DNA of 64,000 bases from Kitasatospora sp. SolWspMP-SS2h (GTDB lineage Bacteria; Actinomycetota; Actinomycetes; Streptomycetales; Streptomycetaceae): the NCBI RefSeq assembly GCF_003259315.1, contig NZ_QLLT01000020.1, forward strand, positions 62,001 through 126,000. The letters are read 5' to 3'. Positions within the stretch are counted from its first letter, which is position 1. Each line of letters opens with the position of its first letter. The notes beneath the pieces are model-generated. The model was not told where the DNA came from and did no database searches. It saw only the letters and a list, made by a program, of their open reading frames with translations. A program made the translations under genes and the position numbers. Shown piece by piece: positions 34,473 to 42,172 of the stretch.

Positions 34473-34690
34473 CCGAGTCCTTGTATGAGGGAGCGTGCGG
34501 CCGTGACAGGTCACCACATTAGGGCGAGCGCACCGGCGGCCGTGCACGGGGGACGCCCCGGCGGTTCGACGGCACCGCAGGGACCTTACCGGGTGCGGCC
34601 GGGCGGAGGCGCTGGCGTAAAGATCAAGTAAAATGTTAGGATGAGTAACGATCCGCCAGAAGCCCCCTCCCTGCCCCGAGGTGCCCCTGC

Positions 34691-36295
34691 GTGACCGTTG
34701 ACCACCTGAACACCCTGCTGCTCGAGTCCGCCGTGATCCTGCTGTTCGCCGTCGTGGCGGTGCGGATCTCCACCCGCTCGGGGCTGCCCTCGCTGCTGAT
34801 CTACCTCGGCATCGGCGTCGCGCTCGGCCAGAACGGCATCGGCATAAGCTTCAACAACGCCGAGCTCACCCAGGTCCTGGGCTACGCCGCCCTGGTGGTC
34901 ATCCTCGCCGAGGGCGGGCTCAAGACCAGCTGGCGGTCCATCAGGCCGGTGGTCCCGGCCGCCGCCGTGCTGGCCACCCTGGGCGTCGCGGTCTCCGTGT
35001 TCGTCACGGCCGCCGGCGCGCACTGGCTGGTCGGCCTGGAGTGGCGCACCGCGCTGCTGCTCGGCGCGATCGTCTCCTCCACCGACGCCGCGGCGGTCTT
35101 CTCGGTGCTGCGGATGGTGCCGCTGCCCAAGCGGCTGACCGGCCTGCTGGAGGCCGAGTCCGGCTTCAACGACGCGCCCGTGGTGATCCTGGTGGTCGCC
35201 TTCGCCGCCACCGGCGAGCTCGACCCCTGGTACGTGCTGGTCGGCACCATCGTCGTCGAGCTGGTGGTCGGCGGGGCGGTCGGCTACGCGGTCGGCAAGC
35301 TCGGCGCGTACGCGGTGCGCCGGATCGCGCTGCCCTCCTCCGGCCTGTACCCGATCGCGGTGCTGGCGCTGATCGTGCTCGCCTACGCGGGCGGCTCGCT
35401 GCTGCACGCCTCCGGCTTCCTCGCCACCTACGTCGCCTCGGTGATCCTCGGCAACTCCAAGCTGCCGCACGGCCCCGCGGTGCGCGGCTTCGCCGACGGG
35501 CTGGCCTGGATCGGGCAGATCGGCATGTTCGTGGTGCTCGGCCTGCTGGTGACGCCCACCAGCATGGGCGCGGCGGTCGTGCCGGGCCTGGTGGCCGGCG
35601 CGGTGCTGGTGTTCGTCGCCCGGCCGCTGTCGGTGCTGCTGACCATGACGCCGTTCCGGATCCCCTGGCAGGAACAGGCGCTGCTGTCCTGGGCCGGGCT
35701 GCGCGGCGCGGTGCCGATCGTGCTCGCCACCATCCCGCTGGTGTCCGGCGCGACCGACGCCCAGCAGCTGTTCAACGTGGTCTTCATCCTGGTCGTGGTC
35801 TTCACCCTGCTCCAGGGCCCGACCCTGCCGCTGGTCGCCAGGTGGCTGCGGATCGGCGAGGGCGACATCGGCCAGGACCTGGGCATCGAGTCCGCCCCGC
35901 TGGAGAAGCTGCACGGCCACCTGCTCTCCGTCCACCTCGCCCCCGGCTCCCGGATGTCCGGCGTCGAGGTCTCCGAGCTGCGGATGCCCGAGGGCGCCGC
36001 CGTCACCCTGGTGGTCCGCGAGGGCTCCAGCTTCGTGCCGGACCGGACGACGGTGCTGCGCGAGGGCGACGAACTGCTGGTAGTCACCACCGACGAGGTC
36101 TCCGAGGCCGCGGAGCGCCGGCTGCGCGCCGTCGACCGCGGCGGCAAGCTCGCCGGGTGGCTGGAGCACGCGGAAGGCCCGTCCGGCGTTTCGCGGACGT
36201 CCCGCCGGACGCCTTCCCCCGGCGGGAAGCCCTCCGTCGCCGGAAAGCCTCCCCTGGCCGTCAAGCCTTCCATCGCCAGGAAGAAGACCGGCTGA
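34691..36295 (+). CDS. CPA-type potassium(sodium)/proton antiporter with TrkA-C domain
   Basis: A 534-residue protein: about 12 membrane helices (starting LLLESAVILLFAVVAVRIS), the family segment AIVSSTDAAAVFSVL, ESGFNDAPVVILV with the ion-binding Asp, and LRGAVPIVLATIPLV. A cytosolic TrkA-C domain follows (around 400-480: LHGHLLSVHLAPGSRMSGVEVSELRMPEGA) and then a Ser/Pro/Lys-rich tail. TrkA-C domains of such antiporters can bind c-di-AMP. GTG 34691 has CCGAGG about ten bases upstream. TAGGAT at 34637-34642 lies within an AT-rich stretch (34617-34650) and is a likely -10. Confidence 0.92.
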   Translation: MTVDHLNTLLLESAVILLFAVVAVRISTRSGLPSLLIYLGIGVALGQNGIGISFNNAELTQVLGYAALVVILAEGGLKTSWRSIRPVVPAAAVLATLGVAVSVFVTAAGAHWLVGLEWRTALLLGAIVSSTDAAAVFSVLRMVPLPKRLTGLLEAESGFNDAPVVILVVAFAATGELDPWYVLVGTIVVELVVGGAVGYAVGKLGAYAVRRIALPSSGLYPIAVLALIVLAYAGGSLLHASGFLATYVASVILGNSKLPHGPAVRGFADGLAWIGQIGMFVVLGLLVTPTSMGAAVVPGLVAGAVLVFVARPLSVLLTMTPFRIPWQEQALLSWAGLRGAVPIVLATIPLVSGATDAQQLFNVVFILVVVFTLLQGPTLPLVARWLRIGEGDIGQDLGIESAPLEKLHGHLLSVHLAPGSRMSGVEVSELRMPEGAAVTLVVREGSSFVPDRTTVLREGDELLVVTTDEVSEAAERRLRAVDRGGKLAGWLEHAEGPSGVSRTSRRTPSPGGKPSVAGKPPLAVKPSIARKKTG

Positions 36296-36515
36296 ACCGC
36301 TAAGCTGAAGGCCGGAACACCCCGATACATCCGATACACCCGCTTTTCCGTATCTGCCTGATGCAGAGTCGGCGCGACCGCTCGGCGGCCGGGCCCCGCG
36401 GCACCTCGCCCGGGCCCGGTAACAACCCCGGTCGACGCGCGAGAGGACGACCCTCGGCGCCGGACCGGTCCCCACCCCCGACCGCGGCGCTACCAGGCAG
36501 CAGAGAGGACCGACC
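36296..36515. other. Intergenic region with CCGATACA direct repeats
   Basis: A 220-base gap between the antiporter and MFS genes, without a gene. CCGATACA occurs at 36322-36329 and 36331-36338 (nine-base period), followed by a T-rich CGCTTTTCCGTATC. It probably contains the MFS promoter; the repeats could bind a regulator. Confidence 0.4.
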
Positions 36516-37814
36516 GTGGCGGCGCGCCGACCGGTCGACGACACCACCACCCACGGCTCCGGCTACGGGGCGCTGCTGCGCACCCCCGGCGCCTGGACCT
36601 TCCTGCTCCCGGCGCTGGTCGCCCGGCTGCCGTACGCCATGCTCAGTCTCGGCATCGTGCTGCTGGTCCACGACACCACCGGCTCCTACGGCCTGGCGGG
36701 CGCGGTCGCCGCGGCCGCCGCCGTCGCGCAGGCCCTGATCGGCCCGCAGACCGGACGGCTCGCCGACCGCCACGGCCAGGCCGCGGTGCTGGTCCCGGCC
36801 GTACTGGTGCACGCCGGGGCGGTCGCCGCGCTGATCGTGCTGGCCCACGCCGGCGCCCCCGACTGGACGCTGTTCCTGGCCGCCGCGCCGGCCGGTGCGG
36901 CGGTGCCGCAGGTCGGCGCGATGGTCCGGGCCCGCTGGGTGCACCGGCTGGGCGAGCGGCCGGCCCTGATGAACACCGCCTTCGCCTTCGAGTCCGTCAC
37001 CGACGAGTTCACCTTCGTCCTCGGCCCGATGCTGGCCACCGGCATCGCCACCCTGGTCAACCCGTCCGTCGGGCTCACCGCCGAGGCCGCCCTGACCCTG
37101 CTCGGCGGCCTCGCCTTCGCCGCCCGCCGGGACACCGCGCCCGCACCCACCGGGCCCGCCGCCCCCGGCCACCGGCGGGCCTCCGCGCTCTCCTCCCCCG
37201 GCGTACGGCTGCTGGCCGGGGCCTTCCTCGGCCTCGGCACCGTCTTCGGCACCCTCCAGGTCTCGATCACCGCCTTCGCCGAGGACGCCGGCTCCGGCGG
37301 ACTCAGCGGCCTGGTCTACGGCCTGTTCGCGGCCGGGTCGATGGTGGCCGGCGTGCTCTACGGCCTGGTCCCCTGGCGCTCCACCCCCCGGCGGCGGATG
37401 ATCGCCTGCTACGCGCTGCTGGTGCTCGGCTGCTCCACCCTGTGGGCGATGCCCGACCTGGCCGCGCTGACCGCGGCCGGCCTGTTCTGCGGCCTGGCCA
37501 TCGCGCCCACTCTGATCACCGGCTACACCCTGGTGGAGACCCTGGTCGCGGACGGCGCCAAGACCGAGGCGTTCACCTGGCTCACCGGCGCGATCGGCCT
37601 GGGCCTGGCGCTCGGCTCCACCGCCGCCGGGCAGCTGATCGACCGCTCCGGGCCCTCGCTGGGCTTCACCGTCGCCCTGGCCGGCTCCGGCCTCGGCCTG
37701 GTGGCGCTCGTCACGATGCGCCGCCTGCTGGCCGTTCCGGCACCCGCGCCCCGTACCGTGGCCCGGGGAGGCGCGGTCCGCGAGGAGCCGGTCGGCGCGG
37801 CCCGCCACGGCTGA
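36516..37814 (+). CDS. Major facilitator superfamily transporter
   Basis: A 432-residue membrane protein with 12 predicted helices. Helix 2-3 loop GPQTGRLADRHGQAAV is the MFS motif A (GxxxDRxGRR type), and FAFESVTDEFTFVLGPML resembles motif C-like packing. The central loop is Ala/Pro-rich. It resembles small-molecule exporters found singly in Streptomyces genomes; the substrate is unknown. GTG 36516 is preceded by GAGAGGA. Confidence 0.9.
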   Translation: MAARRPVDDTTTHGSGYGALLRTPGAWTFLLPALVARLPYAMLSLGIVLLVHDTTGSYGLAGAVAAAAAVAQALIGPQTGRLADRHGQAAVLVPAVLVHAGAVAALIVLAHAGAPDWTLFLAAAPAGAAVPQVGAMVRARWVHRLGERPALMNTAFAFESVTDEFTFVLGPMLATGIATLVNPSVGLTAEAALTLLGGLAFAARRDTAPAPTGPAAPGHRRASALSSPGVRLLAGAFLGLGTVFGTLQVSITAFAEDAGSGGLSGLVYGLFAAGSMVAGVLYGLVPWRSTPRRRMIACYALLVLGCSTLWAMPDLAALTAAGLFCGLAIAPTLITGYTLVETLVADGAKTEAFTWLTGAIGLGLALGSTAAGQLIDRSGPSLGFTVALAGSGLGLVALVTMRRLLAVPAPAPRTVARGGAVREEPVGAARHG

Positions 37815-37857
37815 GCCGCTGGACTCCTCCAGCGGAATGCCGCATCATGGACCGTCG

Positions 37858-37884
37858 TTAGCACTCATAGCGTGAGAGTGCCAG
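37858..37884 (+). promoter_or_regulatory. CIRCE element (HrcA operator)
   Basis: TTAGCACTC, nine bases, GAGTGCCAG: this matches the HrcA-binding CIRCE consensus TTAGCACTC-N9-GAGTGCTAA except for two bases at the right end. It lies 24 bases before the Ruc-like start codon, where a repressor would block transcription. Confidence 0.85.
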
Positions 37885-37908
37885 GGGGAGTGCAGGAGGA
37901 AGCGGAAA

Positions 37909-38244
37909 GTGCCCACGTACCAGTACCAGTGCACCGAGTGCGGCAACGGCCTCGAGGCGGTGCAGAAGTTCAGCGACGACGCGCTGACCACGTGCCCCGA
38001 CTGCCAGGGGAAGCTCCGCAAGGTCTTCTCGGCCGTGGGCGTGGTCTTCAAGGGCTCCGGCTTCTACCGCACCGACAGCCGCTCCAGCTCCAGCAGCTCG
38101 GTGGGCTCGTCGTCGTCCTCGACGCCCTCCTCGTCCTCCTCGACGGGCTCCTCGACGGGCTCCTCCAGTGGCGGCAGCGCCTCGTCCTCCTCGACGGGCT
38201 CCGGTAGCTCCAGCTCCAGCAGCTCCGCCTCCAGCACGAGCTGA
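37909..38244 (+). CDS. FmdB-type zinc-ribbon protein with Ser-rich tail (Ruc-like)
   Basis: A 111-residue protein. The N-terminal zinc ribbon MPTYQYQCTECGNG...CPDCQGKLRKVF has four Cys, and after FKGSGFYRTD comes a low-complexity Ser/Gly tail that must be disordered. This is the layout of mycobacterial Ruc (Rv0991c), a redox-regulated chaperone whose gene is HrcA-controlled; the CIRCE element here supports the same assignment. GTG 37909 has AGGAGGAAG upstream. It is predicted to be induced by heat and to protect proteins during oxidation. Confidence 0.85.
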   Translation: MPTYQYQCTECGNGLEAVQKFSDDALTTCPDCQGKLRKVFSAVGVVFKGSGFYRTDSRSSSSSSVGSSSSSTPSSSSSTGSSTGSSSGGSASSSSTGSGSSSSSSSASSTS

Positions 38245-38258
38245 CCGCGACGCTCCAC

Positions 38259-38289
38259 GGACACCGGGTCCCGCACGGGCCCGGTGTTC
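38259..38289. terminator. Bidirectional hairpin after the Ruc-like gene
   Basis: Arms ACACCGGG (38261-38268) and CCCGGTGT (38280-38287) continue inward as CCCG/CGGG after one bulged base. It sits between the Ruc-like stop and the end of the convergent 38325-38693 gene. Confidence 0.7.
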
Positions 38290-38324
38290 CGCGCTGACGG
38301 CCCGGCCCGCGGCGCCGTGACCGC

Positions 38325-38693
38325 TCAACCGGACCGCTCCTGGCGGACCTCGCTCCACACGGCCTCCTTCGCCACTCCGCCGTGGCGCGACGGGGGCGAG
38401 CGGCGGTGCCCCCAGCGGTCGCCCAGCGCGAGGGCCTCCAGCACCCCGAGCTCGTCCGGCGCGGGCCCGCTCAGGTGGAGTTCGACCCGGTAGCCGCCGG
38501 GGACGGTGGTCAGCCGGGCCTCCCCGCCACCGGCCGCCGCCAGCTTCTCGGCGATCGCCCACGCCCGGTCCCGGGCCGCCTGCCGCGCCTCCGCGTCCCC
38601 CACCGGATCAGTGCGGACGGCCGGACGCGACGAGGACCGCCGGCGCCGCCACCCGGACCGCGGACGTGACCCTCCGGGCTCCGCCACGCTCAC
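38325..38693 (-). CDS. Small hypothetical protein
   Basis: A 122-residue protein with a basic, Arg/Ser-rich N-terminal third and a more folded middle (AEKLAAAGGGEARLTTVPGGYRVELHLSG). It starts at GTG 38693, seven bases after the stop of the next gene upstream, so it is probably co-transcribed with the two other small minus-strand genes. Not recognised; the ribosome-binding site is weak, which lowers confidence. Confidence 0.5.
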   Translation of the reverse strand: MSVAEPGGSRPRSGWRRRRSSSRPAVRTDPVGDAEARQAARDRAWAIAEKLAAAGGGEARLTTVPGGYRVELHLSGPAPDELGVLEALALGDRWGHRRSPPSRHGGVAKEAVWSEVRQERSG

Positions 38694-38699
38694 CGCCGC

Positions 38700-39026
38700 T
38701 CATGAGGCGATCTCCAGCGCGGGACGCTCCTCGGAACCGGGCCGGACGAAGGACAGGTCGCCGCGCAGGAGGGCGAGTTCGAGCAGCGCCTCGGCCAGCC
38801 GCTGCACCCACGGCAGCCCGGCGCACCCCAGCGCGACGCCGCCGGACTCCGGCGGCACCTCGGCCCGGTAGACCGGCGACAGCCCCGGCGGCGGATCGAG
38901 GCGGGCCGGCCGGAACGCCCGCTCCAGCAGCTCGGCGGCCCGTTCGGAGTCGGCGAACCCCGCGCGCAGAAAACGCCGGAGGGCATCGACCGCCTCCGGC
39001 GGCTGTCCGGTGTACAACACGTGCAT
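38700..39026 (-). CDS. Small hypothetical protein
   Basis: A 108-residue, mostly alpha-helical protein (AVDALRRFLRAGFADSERAAELLERAF, WVQRLAEALLELALLRGDL). Its ATG at 39026 is directly preceded by GAAGGG. It lies 54 bases after the 39081-39287 gene and 7 bases before the next. No family recognised. Confidence 0.6.
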   Translation of the reverse strand: MHVLYTGQPPEAVDALRRFLRAGFADSERAAELLERAFRPARLDPPPGLSPVYRAEVPPESGGVALGCAGLPWVQRLAEALLELALLRGDLSFVRPGSEERPALEIAS

Positions 39027-39080
39027 CCCTTCGTTCGGGTGTCGGGTCTCGGGTGTCGGCTGGACGGGACGACCGGCCGG

Positions 39081-39287
39081 TCAGGCCGCGTCAGGCTCCC
39101 GCGCCCCGTCGCGGTCGCCGCAGCGCGGGCACCGGCAGGCCGGCCAGACCAGCGCGGAGACCAGCGGCAGGAAGCGTTCCTCCTCGGACGTGCAGGACGA
39201 GACCTGCACCCGGGCTCCGTCGGCCCGCACGGTATAGACCCGGATCGTCAACTTCGCTTCCGGCTCCGGGTCCTGGTGGTTCGGCAT
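39081..39287 (-). CDS. Small hypothetical protein with a Cys cluster
   Basis: A 68-residue protein ending in a Cys-rich segment (CRCPRCGDRDG), with another Cys in VSSCTSEEERFLP; it may bind zinc. ATG 39287 has GAGG nine bases upstream; the longer frame to 39404 has no ribosome-binding site. First of three small minus-strand genes that are divergent from the XRE regulator. Confidence 0.6.
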   Translation of the reverse strand: MPNHQDPEPEAKLTIRVYTVRADGARVQVSSCTSEEERFLPLVSALVWPACRCPRCGDRDGAREPDAA

Positions 39288-39469
39288 GGCGATCGACCTC
39301 ACGGCTTGTTGAGCTGTGCAAGGGGAGTTCGGAGGGCGTTCACGCCCCCCTCGGACGACCCGGACCGCACGCGCGCCGGGAGCGAGCCCCCGCACGCCGG
39401 TCACCGTCCGCTTCTTTCTGCGTTCTCTGCGTCACAAGCATCGGCGGGAACGGCTACGCTCACCAGGGC

Positions 39470-39483
39470 TTGACCGTTGACCG
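39470..39483. repeat. Tandem TTGACCG repeat upstream of the XRE gene
   Basis: Two perfect seven-base copies, 27 bases before the XRE start codon and about ten bases after a TACGCT -10-like sequence (39455-39460). The location fits an autoregulatory operator. Confidence 0.45.
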
Positions 39484-39509
39484 TTCCGGTCCGTCAAAGG
39501 GGGACAACC

Positions 39510-40340
39510 ATGGAAACCGGCAACGAAGTTGATGTGGTGTCATCGCCCGCCCTGCGCTTCGGCCGGGAACTTGCCAGGTCACGGGCGGCTCGTGGGTGGT
39601 CGCAGGTCAGGTTGGCCAAACACATGGGCTATACGAACGGCTACATCTCGCTCATCGAACGAGGTAAGCGGGCCCTGACTTTTACTTTCGCTGTAAAAGC
39701 CGACGAGGTGTTCGGCACCGGCTCGCGATTCCAGGAACTCTGGCGGCTCTACTCGAACGCGAGCCTGGTGGAGGGGTTCACGGAGTATGTCGAAGCAGAG
39801 GCGAGGTGCCGGATGCTCCGCACTTTTGAGTTGGGCATCGTTCCGGGACAGCTTCAGACGCGCGCCTACGCCTCGGCCTTGGCGATGGCGGCGGTGCAGC
39901 GTGGAGACATCACCGAAGCCCAGGCGGAGGCGCGAGTATCTTTCCTGTTGAACCGCCAACAGATCTTCCAGCGCCCCGCCGCACCTATCGTCCACGCGGT
40001 GCTGGACGAGGGGTGCATCCGTCGGGTCATAGGCGGACCCGAAGTCATGGCGAACCAACTTGCGCATCTTGAGGCCATGGCAGCGAGCCCTCACATCGTG
40101 CTGCAGATCGCTCCGTTCACGCTGGGCGAGTGGGCACCGTTCAGAACGTCGGTAGTCCTGCTCACCCTGCCCGACAGGTCGGTGCTCGGCTATGCGGAAT
40201 CCCTGGCCCGAGGACATGTGGAGCGAAACCGGGAGACTGTTGCCTCCTGGTCCAAGCGCTACGATCGGCTTCTGGTGGAGTCCCTCCCAACGGCCCCTTC
40301 ACTAGCCATGATCCGAACTGCTCGGAAGGAACTCGCATGA
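39510..40340 (+). CDS. XRE family regulator with DUF5753 domain
   Basis: A 276-residue regulator: N-terminal helix-turn-helix (FGRELARSRAARGWSQVRLAKHMGYTNGYISLIERGKRALT) followed by a DUF5753 domain (YVEAEARCRMLRTFELGIVPGQLQTRAYA, through VVLLTLPDRSVLGYAES). ATG 39510 has AAAGGGGGA upstream. The stop overlaps the first DUF397 gene (ATGA). XRE-DUF397 pairs are abundant in streptomycetes and can activate antibiotic production (Scr1/Scr2 of S. coelicolor) or act in development. Codon use has more A/T at third positions than neighbours, hinting at transfer. Confidence 0.92.
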   Translation: METGNEVDVVSSPALRFGRELARSRAARGWSQVRLAKHMGYTNGYISLIERGKRALTFTFAVKADEVFGTGSRFQELWRLYSNASLVEGFTEYVEAEARCRMLRTFELGIVPGQLQTRAYASALAMAAVQRGDITEAQAEARVSFLLNRQQIFQRPAAPIVHAVLDEGCIRRVIGGPEVMANQLAHLEAMAASPHIVLQIAPFTLGEWAPFRTSVVLLTLPDRSVLGYAESLARGHVERNRETVASWSKRYDRLLVESLPTAPSLAMIRTARKELA

Positions 40341-40555
40341 CCCACATCGACCTGCATAACGCCCAGTGGGTGAAGAGCAGCCACAGCTCCGACGGTGGCA
40401 ACTGCGTCGAGTTCACGCCGGAGTTCACCGCCACCCACGGCATCGTCCCGGTCCGCGACTCCAAGGACCCCCACGGCCCCGCCCTCCTCTTCACTGAGCC
40501 CGCCTTTACCGCCTTCGTCACGGCGATCAAGGCCGAAAACTTCGAATCGATCTGA
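40337..40555 (+). CDS. DUF397 protein, copy 1
   Basis: A 72-residue small protein, partner of the XRE regulator. It carries the DUF397 hallmarks WVKSSHSSDGGNCVEF and VPVRDSKDPHGPALLF. ATG 40337 overlaps the XRE stop by four bases and has GGAAGGAA before it, so the two are translationally coupled. Small DUF397 proteins bind their XRE regulator and tune its activity. Confidence 0.93.
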   Translation: MTHIDLHNAQWVKSSHSSDGGNCVEFTPEFTATHGIVPVRDSKDPHGPALLFTEPAFTAFVTAIKAENFESI

Positions 40556-40722
40556 CCCGCCACCAGAACCACCGAGCCCCGCAGGCCGGCCACTTGGGCG
40601 CGCGGGGCTTCTTCATGCCCGATACGGAAAACCTCACCCCGTCGCTTCCGCCCCGAAGTACGATCGCCAGCGCCAAGCAGCCCCACCGACCCACCACTGC
40701 AATGGCCACAGGAGGAACTCGC

Positions 40723-40941
40723 ATGACACCCATCGACCTACACAATGCCCAGTGGGCGAAGAGCAGCCACAGCACCGACGGCGGCAACTGCGTCGAGTTC
40801 ACGACGGAGTTCACCGCCACCCACGGCATCGTCCCCGTCCGCGACTCCAAGGACCCCCACGGCCCCGCCCTCCTCTTCACTGAGCCCGCCTTCACCGCCT
40901 TCGTCACGGCGGTCAGGGCCGGCCATTTCACCGAGGTCTGA
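40723..40941 (+). CDS. DUF397 protein, copy 2
   Basis: Another 72-residue DUF397 protein; by hand it matches copy 1 at 61 of 72 positions, with most differences at the last nine residues. ATG 40723 has AGGAGGAA nine bases upstream, and the segment GGAACTCGCATGAC is shared with copy 1, so the duplicated unit includes the ribosome-binding site. It lies 167 bases after copy 1. Confidence 0.93.
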   Translation: MTPIDLHNAQWAKSSHSTDGGNCVEFTTEFTATHGIVPVRDSKDPHGPALLFTEPAFTAFVTAVRAGHFTEV

Positions 40942-41194
40942 TCCATCACCGAGACTCGCGGACCCGCTGTCGCCGGGTCGGGTTACGCGGGTTCCTCCGG
41001 ACGGTGGGGGCGGGTGGGGTACGGGGTGGGGCCGGATGGCGGGGGGGTTCACTCGGTGGGGTGAGGTCGGTTTTCCACAGGGGCGGGTTTTCCACAGGGT
41101 GGGGGAATTCGGGGCGGGGTGGTCCGGGTGGGGCCCAGGATGGCTGGCGCGGCTCCGTCCGGGGTCGTGTGCTTCGTTCGGGAAGGCCCGTGCC
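40942..41194. other. G-rich intergenic region with two DnaA-box-like sequences
   Basis: No gene is supported. The plus strand is unusually G-rich with several runs of four to seven G. Two TTTTCCACA sequences lie at 41071-41079 and 41088-41096, 17 bases apart; each differs by one base from the DnaA-box consensus TTRTCCACA. They are flanked by repeated GGGTTTTCCACAGGG-like context. Confidence 0.45.
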
Positions 41195-41431
41195 GTGACC
41201 TCTTTCCTGCTGCCCGCCGTGCTCGTTCCGCCGCGTCGTGAGGTGCCTGACTTCCCGCCGATCCTGGGCGTCGCGTCGGGGCGCCACCGCTTGTGGCGGG
41301 CGTTGCGGCGGCGTTCCGGTCCGCTGGCGGTGGCCTGTCTGGCGCTGTCCGCCGTGCTGCTCTGCGGGTCGCCGCCGCCCGGGTCGGGGGCGGGCGGCGG
41401 GGTGGCGGGGTGTGCTCGGGCGTCAACCTGA
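41195..41431 (+). CDS. Small one-helix protein, possible truncated SAF-type gene
   Basis: A 78-residue ORF from GTG 41195: a Pro/Arg-rich start (VLVPPRREVPDFPPIL), a basic WRALRRRSGP segment, one membrane helix (LAVACLALSAVLLCG) and a Gly/Ala tail. This resembles only the N-terminus of the SAF-domain/CpaB-like proteins that often precede mscL in streptomycetes; the SAF domain itself is missing. It may be a remnant. Codon bias is weak evidence of coding. Confidence 0.35.
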   Translation: MTSFLLPAVLVPPRREVPDFPPILGVASGRHRLWRALRRRSGPLAVACLALSAVLLCGSPPPGSGAGGGVAGCARAST

Positions 41432-41482
41432 CGGCGGGGGGTTCACCCGTGACCTTCGGGGGCGTCCGACGTTCGACGCGGC

Positions 41483-41899
41483 ATGAAAGGCTTCAAGGAA
41501 TTCCTGCTCCGCGGCAACGTGGTGGACCTGGCCGTCGCCGTCGTCATCGGCGCGGCCTTCACCAGCGTCGTCAACGCGTTCGTCAAGGGCGTGATCAACC
41601 CGCTGGTCGGGCTGTTCGGCACCAAGGACCTGGCCGCCTACAGCTCCTGCCTCAAGGGGCCGTGCACGGTGGACGATGCCGGCAACGTCACCTCGGGCAT
41701 CTTCATCCTCTGGGGTTCGGTGCTCAGTGCCGCGCTCAGCTTCCTGATCACCGCCGCCGTCGTGTACTTCCTGCTGATCCTGCCGATGAACCACTTCATG
41801 CGCAGGCGCAAGTCCGTGGACGACGAGGCGCTGGACGTCGAACTGAAGGAGGTCGAACTGCTCGCCGAGATCCGCGACGCGCTGGTGCGCCGCGGCTGA
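41483..41899 (+). CDS. mscL: Large-conductance mechanosensitive channel
   Basis: A 138-residue MscL: MKGFKEFLLRGNVVDLAVAVVIGAAFTSVVNAFVKGVINPLVG (N-helix and pore helix TM1), a periplasmic loop with two Cys, TM2 FLITAAVVYFLLILPMN, and a charged C-terminal helix. It opens under membrane tension to relieve osmotic shock. Two extra Cys in the loop (SSCLKGPC) are notable. No clear Shine-Dalgarno sequence precedes ATG 41483. Confidence 0.96.
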   Translation: MKGFKEFLLRGNVVDLAVAVVIGAAFTSVVNAFVKGVINPLVGLFGTKDLAAYSSCLKGPCTVDDAGNVTSGIFILWGSVLSAALSFLITAAVVYFLLILPMNHFMRRRKSVDDEALDVELKEVELLAEIRDALVRRG

Positions 41900-41929
41900 T
41901 CCCGCCGTTCCCGCTGCTTCCCGGTCCCG

Positions 41930-42121
41930 CTACTTCTCGCCGTGGTGCGGGGGCCGCTGGCTGCGGTACCAGTCCAGCCCCCGCTCCTCCGAGGTGTCGC
42001 CCCAACCGCGGTCGGTGTCGTCGGAGGTCTGCTGGTCGAACGGGTCGGTGAAGACCAGTCGGGGCCGGGGGCGGCCGGTCTCGGGCCGGGGCTCGGGCTT
42101 CTGCGCGTCCGGGGAGGTCAT
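41930..42121 (-). CDS. Small hydrophilic protein upstream region of hrdD operon end
   Basis: A 63-residue Pro/Asp/Arg-rich protein (LVFTDPFDQQTSDDTDRGWGDTSEERGLDWYRSQRPPHHG), probably disordered. ATG 42121 follows TGGAGG closely. It lies 51 bases downstream of hrdD on the same strand, so it may be co-transcribed. Not recognised, but the ribosome-binding site and acidic composition suggest a real gene. Confidence 0.55.
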   Translation of the reverse strand: MTSPDAQKPEPRPETGRPRPRLVFTDPFDQQTSDDTDRGWGDTSEERGLDWYRSQRPPHHGEK

Positions 42122-42172
42122 GCCTCCACTGTAGGACGGCCGCGGGCCCCGGCGGCCCGCCCGCCGGGCGGG

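Noticed and set aside
30213..34631. 1472-codon plus-strand ORF
   Set aside because: Antisense to the GGDEF and penicillin-acylase genes; composition is the Gly/Val/Leu-rich reverse shadow typical of GC-rich DNA, and the opposite strand has clear families.
41071..41096. Chromosomal replication origin
   Set aside because: Only two weak DnaA-box-like sequences, no dnaA/dnaN neighbours.
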